9,326 nucleotides of DNA. It comes from Pseudohaliea sp964438205 (lineage in GTDB: Bacteria; Pseudomonadota; Gammaproteobacteria; Pseudomonadales; Halieaceae). The notes below the pieces were generated by a model that saw only the letters and a list, made by a program, of their open reading frames with translations, searched no databases and was not told the DNA's origin. The stretch spans positions 1 through 9,326 of the forward strand of contig CAYTJQ010000084.1 of assembly GCA_964438205.1 (NCBI GenBank), read 5' to 3'. Both the position numbers and the translations under genes were made by a program. Within the stretch, counting starts at the first letter, position 1, and the number at the start of each line of letters is the position of its first letter. This document shows positions 1-5,973 of this stretch, in pieces.

Positions 1-1301
1 CCGTAGCCCATGGTCCCGAAACCGGAGCTGGAGAGAAAACCGCGCAGCCGCCGGCTGCGGTAGTGCTGCATGGCCCACATCTGGTGCTGGCCGACACCAA
101 GGCTGACGATGGCGTCGCCGCCGGTCAGTTCGCTGAGGCGGGCGATGGCGTATTGCGGGCTGATGCGATCGTCGTGGCGCGGCAGCGGGTAGGGATAGTC
201 CCGGCGCAGGCCGTCGAGGTAGGCGAGCCATTCCTGCCGCTCCCCCGCCACTGCGCAGGCCACCAGCTGCGGCAGTGCCTGCGCCAGGTCCGCGCAGAGC
301 GGCAGCGTCACCGTCTTGTTCTTGTTGAGCTCGTCGCGGTCGATGTCGATGTGAATGATCCGCCCCTCGGCGATGAAGGCGTCCACCCGGCCGGTCACCC
401 GGTCATCGAAGCGCACGCCGAGGGCGAGCACGAGGTCGGCCTCGTTCACCGCGACGTTCGCCACCTTCGACCCGTGCATGCCGAGGCAGCCGAGGGCCAG
501 GGGATGCTCCGGCGGGAAGATGCCGTGGCCCATGACCGTGGTGGCCACCGGGCAGGCCAGGGCCTCCGCCAGCTGCTGCAGCGCCGCTCCGGCGCCCGCG
601 GCGACAATACCGCCGCCGGCATAGATCACCGGCCGCCCGGCCGCCTCGATCAGCCGGCACGCCTCCGCAAGCTGGTTGTCGCCGAGGCCGCCGATGGCCG
701 GCTCCGGCGGTTCGATCACCGCGGGAATCGGCGGCGGCGTGTAGTTGCCGGCGGCATCCTTCGGGTAGTGCTGCTGGATGTCCTTGGGGATATCGATGAG
801 CACCGGCCCCGGCCGGTTGCCGCCGGCCAGCGCAAAGGCCTCGCGCACCACTTCCGGGATCTCGCTCACCCGCTTCACCAGCGTGCTCTTCTTGGTGATC
901 GGCCGGGTAATGGCGACGATATCGACTTCCTGGAAGGCGTTCTTCCCCAGCAGCGGCGTCGGCACGTTACCGGTAAGGGCGACCACCGGCGTAGAATCGC
1001 TGTTGGCATCGGCGAGCCCGGTCACCAGGTTGGTCGCGCCGGGCCCGGAGGTGGCGAGGCACACGCCCACACGGCCGCTCGCCCGGGCATAGCCCTGGGC
1101 AGCGTGGACCGCGCCCTGCTCGTGCTCGGTGCGCACACAGCGGATGCCGGCGCCCGCCAGCACGTCGAAGATCTCGAGGTTGGCGCCGCCGGGGTAGCCG
1201 AACAGCACGTCCACCCCTTCCGCCTTCAGTGCCTGCGCGAGCAGCTCGGCGCCGCGAGCCGCCCCGGCGCGCTGCGACGGCTGGATATCCGCCAGCCGGC
1301 C
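1..1301 (-). CDS. ilvB: Acetolactate synthase large subunit (AHAS), partial at both ends
   Basis: The minus strand is open for 433 codons from the N gap to the left edge. The product is a ThDP- and FAD-dependent acetohydroxyacid synthase catalytic subunit, which condenses pyruvate with pyruvate or 2-oxobutyrate as the first shared step of branched-chain amino acid synthesis. Visible motifs in order are GYPGGANLEIFD near the N-terminus, the ThDP-activating Glu in TEHEQGAVHAAQGYAR, TSGPGATNLVTG, NAFQEVD, NRPGPVLIDIPKD, the FAD-region motif RFDDRVTG, VGQHQMWAMQ and SGFGTMGYG at the edge. RFDDRVTG argues for the biosynthetic enzyme rather than catabolic AlsS. About 20 residues precede the conserved GAELL start of the domain and contain no in-frame start, so the start codon lies in the gap. 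The C-terminal ThDP/Mg-binding part is beyond the window. Family assignment is secure; the symbol (ilvB rather than ilvI or ilvG) is by similarity only, and any small subunit gene would lie to the left. Confidence 0.95.
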
Positions 1302-1401
1302 NNNNNNNNNNNNNNNNNNNNNNNNNNNNNNNNNNNNNNNNNNNNNNNNNNNNNNNNNNNNNNNNNNNNNNNNNNNNNNNNNNNNNNNNNNNNNNNNNNN
1401 N
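1302..1401. other. Assembly gap of exactly 100 N
   Basis: Exactly one hundred N separate two good coding sequences, the usual placeholder for a scaffold gap of unknown length. The regulator on the right lacks about 35-40 N-terminal residues (105-120 bp), and the left gene still needs a start codon and a promoter, so the real gap must be longer than 100 bp if the two contigs are adjacent. The start codons and promoters of both flanking genes are lost here. Confidence 0.95.
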
Positions 1402-1764
1402 ATCCGCCGCCTGGAAGACAACGGCATCATCCAGCGCCGCGTCGCCCTCCTCGACCAGCGCAAGCTCGGCCTCTCGGTCACCGTCTTCGCCCGGGTCAAG
1501 CTGTCCGCGCACGGCAAGCGCTCCCTACCCGAGTTCGAGGAACAGATCCGCGATCTGCCGGAGGTCCTGGAGTGCCACACGGTGATGGGCGACTACGATT
1601 TCCTCCTGAAAATCGTGACCCGGGATATCGACAGCTACGAGACGCTGTTCCGGCAGAAACTGTCGCAGATGCCGACGGTACAGGAGATTCATTCGAATGC
1701 GGCGCTGTCGCGGGTGAAGATCACCACGGCGCTGCCGCTGGAACAGGGCGACCTGACGCTGTGA
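1402..1764 (+). CDS. Lrp/AsnC-family transcriptional regulator, 5' end lost in gap
   Basis: The first 120 codons after the gap, in frame from 1402, give the C-terminal part of a feast/famine (Lrp/AsnC) DNA-binding regulator and end at TGA 1762-1764. The visible sequence starts in the last part of the winged HTH (IRRLEDNGIIQRRVALLD). It continues into the RAM ligand-binding/oligomerisation domain with MGDYDFLLKIV (family pattern G.YD.LLKV) and the typical ending SRVKITTALPL. Members are normally about 155-165 residues, so roughly 35-40 residues of the HTH are missing. The ATG at 1582 lies inside the RAM domain and is not the true start. If the scaffold is correct the gene is divergent from the acetolactate synthase, a plausible target because Lrp proteins often control branched-chain amino acid genes and sense amino acids; that link is inference. 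The effector cannot be read from the sequence. Confidence 0.92.
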   Translation: MRRLEDNGIIQRRVALLDQRKLGLSVTVFARVKLSAHGKRSLPEFEEQIRDLPEVLECHTVMGDYDFLLKIVTRDIDSYETLFRQKLSQMPTVQEIHSNAALSRVKITTALPLEQGDLTL

Positions 1765-1786
1765 CCAAGGTCGAGAGTCAGCGTTT

Positions 1787-1815
1787 TTGACGAAGCGAGA
1801 TGCACGGCATATGCT
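1787..1815 (+). promoter_or_regulatory. Predicted sigma-70 promoter of vapBC
   Basis: A TTGACG -35 (1787-1792; 5 of 6 matches to consensus) is separated by 17 bp from a TATGCT -10 (1810-1815; 4 of 6). It lies just after the Lrp-type stop codon and about 27 bp before the antitoxin start, so the toxin-antitoxin operon appears to have its own promoter. Start of transcription would be near 1822. Confidence 0.6.
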
Positions 1816-1826
1816 TAGGCCTATGC
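1807..1826. promoter_or_regulatory. Palindromic candidate operator over the vapBC -10
   Basis: The 20-bp stretch has GCATA at its left end and TATGC at its right end, and 8 of 10 symmetric base pairs match. It covers the predicted -10 box and start site. AbrB-fold VapB antitoxins, alone or with VapC, typically repress their own promoter by binding such palindromes, so this is the best candidate for autoregulation. No binding is shown by the sequence itself. Confidence 0.5.
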
Positions 1827-1841
1827 ACTAGGGTGAAGGTC

Positions 1842-2090
1842 ATGATCGAACAGGAAAGGCATGTCAGGCTCTTTCGCAACGGGCGCAACCAGGCGCTGCG
1901 TATCCCGCGGGAGTTCGAACTGGAGGGCGATGAAGCCATCCTTCGCAAGGAGGGTGACCGCCTGATCATCGAGCCGGTGCGCAAGGGCCGCCTCCTCGAC
2001 CTGCTGGCCGGGCTTGAACCTCTGGAAGAAGACTTTCCCGATGTGGACGCCGACCTGCCCGCACTGGATGACGCGGATCTTTGCGGGTGA
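1842..2090 (+). CDS. vapB: VapB-type antitoxin (AbrB/SpoVT fold)
   Basis: This 82-residue antitoxin is expected to neutralise the VapC ribonuclease encoded next to it and to repress the operon. Residues about 6-45 (VRLFRNGRNQALRIPREF, then EGDEAILRKEGDRLIIEP) are the swapped-hairpin AbrB/MazE-like DNA-binding domain of VagC/VapB proteins. The acidic tail from residue about 50 (LLAGLEPLEEDFPDVDADLP) is the usual toxin-neutralising segment. The ATG at 1842 is chosen over an in-frame ATG at 1800 because an AGGG / GAAGG purine stretch lies just upstream and because 1800 would place the start inside the promoter and before the palindrome. The stop TGA (2088-2090) overlaps the start of the toxin gene. 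Family call is firm. Confidence 0.92.
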   Translation: MIEQERHVRLFRNGRNQALRIPREFELEGDEAILRKEGDRLIIEPVRKGRLLDLLAGLEPLEEDFPDVDADLPALDDADLCG

Positions 2091-2503
2091 TCCACCGCTA
2101 TCTTCTCGATACCAACATGCTTTCCGGGCTGCTCCGGGAACCCGGCGGCGCTATCGCGGCACGCATTGGCGCTGTCGGCGAGCGTACCGTCTGCACCAGC
2201 GTTATCGTGGCTGCCGAGCTACGCTATGGCGCGAGGAAAAGCGGTTCGGCACAGCTCACCGAACGGGTCGGGCTTCTGCTCTCGGCGCTGGATGTACTGC
2301 CGCTGGAGCCCCCGGCTGACCGGCACTACGGGGAAATCCGGCACCACCTGGCATCAAACGGTATGCCGATCGGGCCCAACGACCTCTTGATCGCCGCGCA
2401 GGCCCTCGCTGCAGATCTGACCCTCGTCACAGCCAACCTGCGCGAATTCGTGCGGGTGCCATCGCTCCGGGTGGAAGACTGGCTGCAACCGCGCCGACCC
2501 TAG
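2087..2503 (+). CDS. vapC: VapC-type PIN-domain ribonuclease toxin
   Basis: This 138-residue single PIN domain is an Mg-dependent endoribonuclease toxin; relatives cut tRNA or rRNA. The acidic active site is complete in order: Asp8 in YLLDTN, the Glu in AAELRYGA, the Asp in GPNDLLIAAQA, and the later Asp in ADLTLVTANLREF, followed by the usual C-terminal VEDW. This is the FitB/VapC group in which LVT.N.REF is a hallmark. GTG 2087 is chosen as start because it forms a GTGA overlap with the antitoxin stop, a standard translational-coupling arrangement; an in-frame TTG at 2081 would add two residues. Nothing is truncated, so the toxin looks active. The RNA target cannot be deduced. Confidence 0.93.
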   Translation: MIHRYLLDTNMLSGLLREPGGAIAARIGAVGERTVCTSVIVAAELRYGARKSGSAQLTERVGLLLSALDVLPLEPPADRHYGEIRHHLASNGMPIGPNDLLIAAQALAADLTLVTANLREFVRVPSLRVEDWLQPRRP

Positions 2504-2531
2504 GCCAGCGCGACCAACAGCGGTCCGGCTT

Positions 2532-2556
2532 CCGCTCATGCAAGGGTCATGAGCGG
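2532..2556. repeat. 9-bp perfect inverted repeat, possible vapBC terminator or operator
   Basis: CCGCTCATG (2532-2540) and its exact reverse complement CATGAGCGG (2548-2556) are separated by 7 bases. It lies 28 bp after the vapC stop and 72 bp before the zur-like start. As RNA it would form a stable hairpin, but no T tract follows, so it is not a classical rho-independent terminator. It could end vapBC transcription, protect the mRNA end, or be a protein-binding site for the next gene. Confidence 0.4.
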
Positions 2557-2627
2557 CCCGATCGGAAGTATCAGCTCCCGGGCTGCAGTCATTATTGGAC
2601 GCCCTGCGCTGTGATAACCTAGCAACC

Positions 2628-3122
2628 ATGGCGAAATCGACGCGCACGAAGAGATCAGCGCGGGCCGCCCTCGAAGCGGCCCTGGCCGGAGCGGAACGCA
2701 GCTGTCGTGAGGGCGGCGTGAGACTGACCACCAAGCGCAAGCGCCTGCTGGCGACCCTGCTCCGTGCCGCTGCCCCGCTTTCCGCCTACGAGCTGGCGCA
2801 CGCCCACCGTGAGGAGCACGGGGAGGAGCTGCCGGTGATGACCGTATACCGCATGCTGGATGTGTTCCTCGAGGCGGGCGTGGTTCACAAGCTGCGCTCC
2901 ACGAACCAGTTCCTCGCCTGTGATCACATGGCCTGCGACCACCCCCATGCGCTGACGCAGTTCCTGATCTGCGACAGCTGCGGCCTCGTCCGGGAAATGG
3001 ACTTTGCCCAGAGGGAACTCTCCCAGCTGGACCGCAAGGCGCGCTCATCGGGCTTTCACCTTTTCCGCGAGCAGCTCGAACTGCACGGCCTCTGCGATAG
3101 CTGCCACGCCGGTGCCGGCTGA
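2628..3122 (+). CDS. zur: Zur-like Fur-family metalloregulator
   Basis: This 164-residue Fur-superfamily repressor most resembles the zinc-sensing Zur group. The N-terminal winged helix holds GVRLTTKRKRLLATLL, LSAYELA and MTVYRMLDVFLEAGVVHKLRSTN. The C-terminal metal-binding/dimerisation domain has two Cys pairs for the structural zinc, ICDSCG (Cys115, Cys118) and LCDSCH (Cys156, Cys159). His87, Cys98, His107 and Glu123 match the positions I recall for the regulatory zinc site of enterobacterial Zur. The VHK.(E/R)STN and HGLC..C signatures favour Zur over Fur, PerR or Nur. The N-terminus is about 20 residues longer than usual and basic. ATG 2628 is the only good start near the domain, though no strong Shine-Dalgarno sequence precedes it. 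No zinc transporter genes are adjacent, so the regulon is not visible. Family is near certain, the zinc specificity likely. Confidence 0.85.
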   Translation: MAKSTRTKRSARAALEAALAGAERSCREGGVRLTTKRKRLLATLLRAAAPLSAYELAHAHREEHGEELPVMTVYRMLDVFLEAGVVHKLRSTNQFLACDHMACDHPHALTQFLICDSCGLVREMDFAQRELSQLDRKARSSGFHLFREQLELHGLCDSCHAGAG

Positions 3123-3329
3123 GCGCGCCCGGCACGCGCCACAGCTGCGACAGGGCAACGCCGGGCGGAATGGCCTGCAGCGCCTCACCGCTGAAGCCAT
3201 TGATCTGGCGCTGAAGGCGGCAGGCCAGCATGCGCGACTCAAGGCCCACCGGGAACGCTGTGATGGTACGCTCGGCAGCCTCCAGGGGCGTGATGCTAGC
3301 CCGGGATGACCCGCCGTTGCGCCGGCAGA

Positions 3330-4835
3330 CTACCGTTCTGGCGCCGGGGGTGGGCGGGGGCCTACCGTTTCCGCCCAGGCAGCAAGCGCCCGCAGCTTCG
3401 GCGTCTTCTTGTCCTGGTGGTCGGCCATGCGGATCAGCATCCGGTCGAGGGCGCAAACGCCCTCGACTATATGCGGTCCCTTGTTGAGCATCACGGCCTC
3501 GGCGCGCACTGCCATCGCGGCGTCGGTCATCTCGCCCCGGCAGGGCACGCCCTTGCGCACCAGTTGCTCCAGTACCTGCGTGGCCCAGATCACCGGCACG
3601 TGGGCGGCCTCGGCGAGCCACATGAGTTCTTCCTGCATCTCGGCCAGGCGCTCGAAACCGATCTCGACGGCCAGGTCGCCGCGGGCAATCATCACTGCCA
3701 TGGGCTGGCGCCCGGCGGCGGCGACGATGATCTCCGGGAGGTGGGCAATGGCCCGCGGCGTCTCGATCTTGGCGACCAGGGGGATGCGGCGCCAGCTCGC
3801 TGGCCTCAGGGCGGCCATGGCGGCCTGCAGCGCCTCGATGTCCGCCGCGTGCTGAACGAAGCTGAAACCGATCAGGTCGGCGAGCGCAAGGACCTGTGGC
3901 AGGTCGACCAGGTCTTTCTCGGTGAGGGCCGGGACGGGCAGGCTGCTGTCGGGGAAGTTGAGTCCCTTCTCCGGTCGCGGCTTGAAGCCCTTGGCACCGA
4001 CCCGGGTCACCCGCAACAGTGCCCCTTGGGCGGTCACCGTCTCCACGCGGGCAGCGAGCTTGCCATCATCGACGAAAACCCGGTGCCCGGGGGCGAGGCG
4101 ATCAAGCGCCTCTGGCACGGCGCAGGCCATGGCGCAGCCGCTGGCCGGCACATCTTCAGGGCGGTGCAGGAAAAAGGTATCGCCGGGATGGAGGCGGCCG
4201 TGCCCCGCCGCACGCCGCACCGCTCCGGTGCGCACCTTTGGCCCGGCGAGATCCATGAGGATGCGGGCATCACGGCCGCCCCCCGCCGCCGCGCGGACGT
4301 TCGCTGCCATGCGGGCCCAGAGATCCGCATCGTCGTGGGCGCAATTGATCCGAAAGACATCGGCGCCAGCCGCGAGAAGGCCCCGCACCAGCGCCGCATC
4401 ATGGGCCGCCTCGCTCGGCAGGGTAACGATGATCCTCACCCGCCGCGGCGCCGCACGGCGGCCGAACACCGCGTCGGTGTTGCCTACGAGGGTCTCCTGG
4501 CCCTGCCAGAAACGCTCCGGCGGCACCAGCGGGCCCGCGGGCGCACCACGCAGGTGATCGAGCGCCGCGGCAACGGCATCGAGGGTAGCCAGCACCCTGC
4601 CCTCCAACCGGCCGAGGGAGGACAGCCCGAGGCCCATCAATTCGACCTGCAGCGGGCGCAGGTCGCGTCGCCGGAGCGCCAGGTAGGCGGCGAGATTGTG
4701 GGCACTGGCGGTAAACGCGGGACGCTCGATCGAGGGCGCCCAGGCCTCCGCCGCCCGGTCGGCGGCCGCAGCCACCATTGTGCGCAGCTCGGCGATCGAC
4801 GCCGCGAGCTCGTCGAGAGATATCGCCTCTGTCAT
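3330..4835 (-). CDS. Divergent pyruvate-kinase-like protein without the C-terminal domain
   Basis: The 501-residue product has an Ala/Leu-rich N-terminal region (1-130) of unknown role followed by a pyruvate kinase barrel with its B domain (about 131-475). Retained catalytic features are Arg162 and Asn164 (FRINCAH), Asp195, VDDGKLAARV, KGLNFPD and PALTEKD. Also present are the catalytic Lys356 and metal ligand Glu358 (AKIET), Asp387 (ARGDLAVEI) and Thr419 (ATQVLEQL). The usual SGETA near the barrel end is replaced by NKGPHI (451-456). The protein ends about 45 residues later, so the allosteric C-terminal domain of normal pyruvate kinases is absent. Leu196 and Lys200 replace the Thr and Glu of K+-dependent enzymes. 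ATG 4833-4835 is preceded by GGGGA a few bases upstream. It is divergent from the hydrolase pair and has a PhoB-type promoter. It probably makes pyruvate and ATP from PEP and ADP, but activity is inferred. Confidence 0.88.
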   Translation of the reverse strand: MTEAISLDELAASIAELRTMVAAAADRAAEAWAPSIERPAFTASAHNLAAYLALRRRDLRPLQVELMGLGLSSLGRLEGRVLATLDAVAAALDHLRGAPAGPLVPPERFWQGQETLVGNTDAVFGRRAAPRRVRIIVTLPSEAAHDAALVRGLLAAGADVFRINCAHDDADLWARMAANVRAAAGGGRDARILMDLAGPKVRTGAVRRAAGHGRLHPGDTFFLHRPEDVPASGCAMACAVPEALDRLAPGHRVFVDDGKLAARVETVTAQGALLRVTRVGAKGFKPRPEKGLNFPDSSLPVPALTEKDLVDLPQVLALADLIGFSFVQHAADIEALQAAMAALRPASWRRIPLVAKIETPRAIAHLPEIIVAAAGRQPMAVMIARGDLAVEIGFERLAEMQEELMWLAEAAHVPVIWATQVLEQLVRKGVPCRGEMTDAAMAVRAEAVMLNKGPHIVEGVCALDRMLIRMADHQDKKTPKLRALAAWAETVGPRPPPAPER

Positions 4836-4864
4836 TATGTCCCCAGCAAGCTAAACCTTTGGGG

Positions 4865-4899
4865 AGACTAGGGTCCGATCGATGACAGTGTTGTGACAG
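4865..4899 (-). promoter_or_regulatory. PhoB box and -10 of the pyruvate-kinase-like gene
   Basis: On the minus strand, positions 4899 to 4882 read CTGTCACAACACTGTCAT. This is two 7-bp repeats spaced 11 bp start to start, matching 16 of 18 positions of the PhoB-box consensus (CTGTCAT, A plus three A/T, CTGTCAY). Eleven bp further on in the same direction is TAGTCT (4870-4865), usable as a -10. In PhoB-activated promoters the box replaces the -35 and sits about 10 bp before the -10, so the geometry fits. Transcription would start near 4858, giving a leader of about 23 bases before the ATG at 4835. Phosphate control is inferred from the motif. Confidence 0.72.
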
Positions 4900-4936
4900 G
4901 TGGCAGTCTCACCGCGCGCTCACCGATCCGCACGGC

Positions 4937-4955
4937 GGTAGCCGTGGTCGCTACC
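4937..4955. repeat. Short inverted repeat upstream of the CE7-like hydrolase
   Basis: GGTAGC (4937-4942) and GCTACC (4950-4955) form a perfect 6-bp inverted repeat with a 7-base spacer, 29 bp before the hydrolase start. It could be a small leader hairpin or a repressor half-site pair. It is short enough to be chance in GC-rich DNA. Confidence 0.25.
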
Positions 4956-4983
4956 CTGGCCTTCAGCCCCGGAACAGGAAGTC

Positions 4984-5952
4984 ATGCGGACCCCACCCGT
5001 CAGCCACCACTATCGCTTTGACCCAACCTATGGCATGGACCTTGCCGACTTGCTGGCGATCGTGCCGCCGGTCGGGCCGGGGGACTTTGCGGATTTTTGG
5101 CAGAGCCGCTATGCGACGGCTTTGGAGCATGACCCGCAGCCGCGGCTCCGGCACCGCGCCCAGGTGCTCGGGCGCCACACGGTGTCGGACCTGCACTACC
5201 GCTCCACCGGAGGGGTAAAGATCGGCGGCTGGCTACTGGTGCCCTGCGAGCAGCCGGTGCGCCGGGGGGCGATCATCGGACACGGTTACCCCGGGCGGAC
5301 CGCGCCGGACGAGCTCAAAGGACTGGACGACGCCGCGGTGCTATTCCCCTGCTTTCGCGGCACCGGGCGCAGTCCCGTTCCCGGCCTCTCCTCGGCGCCC
5401 CGGCAACACGTCCTGCACGGCATTGAATGCCGGAACCGCTACATCCTCGGTGGCTGCGTCGATGATCTCTGGCTTGCCGTGAGCGTGCTCCTCTCCCTGT
5501 TTCCCCAGGTCCTGGGACGCGTGGCCTGCCTGGGTGGGAGCTTTGCCGGGGGTATCAGCGCCCTGGCGGCGCCCTGGGACCGCCGGATCAACCGCCTTTT
5601 CCTGGAGTTCCCCGCCTTCGGCCACCGGGCGTTACTCCTGAGCTTGCCGAGCGAAGGCAGCAGCGAGGCGCTGCGCCGCTATCGGGGAGATGGCGACTTT
5701 AACGTGATGGACACATTGGCGTACTACGATGCTGCAACGGCTGCGGCTTTTACGCGCGTCCCCGCGCTGGTGGCGACAGCGCTGTTCGACCCGGTGGTCC
5801 CGCCGCCCGCACAGTTCGCTGTCTACAATGCCATCCCGGCATCGCTGCGGCGCCTCTTTGTGTTGACCGCGGGTCATGTCGACTACCCGGACAAGGCATC
5901 GCAGCAACAGGCACTGGATCGAGAGGTGGACGACTTTCTCACTGCGCCCTGA
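4984..5952 (+). CDS. Alpha/beta hydrolase, acetylxylan esterase (CE7) family-like
   Basis: The 322-residue protein resembles the AXE1/CE7 group of carbohydrate acetyl esterases and cephalosporin-C deacetylases. Features in order are the N-terminal DFADFWQSRY, VSDLHYRSTGGVKIGGWLLVP, the oxyanion region GHGYPG (99-104), PCFRGTGRS, and the nucleophile elbow GGSFAGG with Ser186. The acid follows as Asp269 in ALFDPVVPPPAQFAVYNAI (CE7 proteins have D..CPPSTVFAAYNAI), then the base His298 in TAGHVDYP. The elbow is GGSFAGG rather than the usual G.SQGG, so substrate may differ from xylan or cephalosporin. No signal peptide is seen, suggesting a cytoplasmic enzyme acting on imported or intracellular esters. 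ATG 4984 follows AGGAAG at good spacing. It is divergent from the pyruvate-kinase-like gene and 21 bp before a second hydrolase, probably co-transcribed with it. The physiological substrate is not predictable. Confidence 0.85.
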   Translation: MRTPPVSHHYRFDPTYGMDLADLLAIVPPVGPGDFADFWQSRYATALEHDPQPRLRHRAQVLGRHTVSDLHYRSTGGVKIGGWLLVPCEQPVRRGAIIGHGYPGRTAPDELKGLDDAAVLFPCFRGTGRSPVPGLSSAPRQHVLHGIECRNRYILGGCVDDLWLAVSVLLSLFPQVLGRVACLGGSFAGGISALAAPWDRRINRLFLEFPAFGHRALLLSLPSEGSSEALRRYRGDGDFNVMDTLAYYDAATAAAFTRVPALVATALFDPVVPPPAQFAVYNAIPASLRRLFVLTAGHVDYPDKASQQQALDREVDDFLTAP

Positions 5953-5973
5953 AGCGGAAGCCGCCACCCCGCG

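Noticed and set aside
63..1790. Plus-strand open frame of 575 codons spanning the N gap.
   Set aside because: It is antisense to the acetolactate synthase, whose family motifs are unmistakable, passes through 100 N, and its Arg/His/Gly-rich translation has no recognisable domain.
2560..2627. Autoregulatory Zur box or a firm promoter before the zur-like gene.
   Set aside because: GTGATAACCT at 2611-2620 is suggestive of a -10, but no palindrome fits a Zur box and TTGGAC is too close for a standard -35.
2536..3621. Minus-strand open frame of 361 codons across the zur-like gene and the kinase end.
   Set aside because: Most of it is antisense to Zur or out of frame with the kinase and is Arg/Gly/Pro-rich; only the short segment 3123-3300 was kept as a weak finding.
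4840..4865. TCCCCA/TGGGGA inverted repeat before the pyruvate-kinase-like gene that could hide its ribosome binding site.
   Set aside because: With the predicted Pho promoter the transcript would start near 4858, so the distal arm (4860-4865) would not be transcribed and the hairpin could not form.
3306..4871. Plus-strand open frame of 521 codons opposite the pyruvate-kinase-like gene.
   Set aside because: It is the mirror of a strongly supported kinase sequence in GC-rich DNA and shows no family motif.
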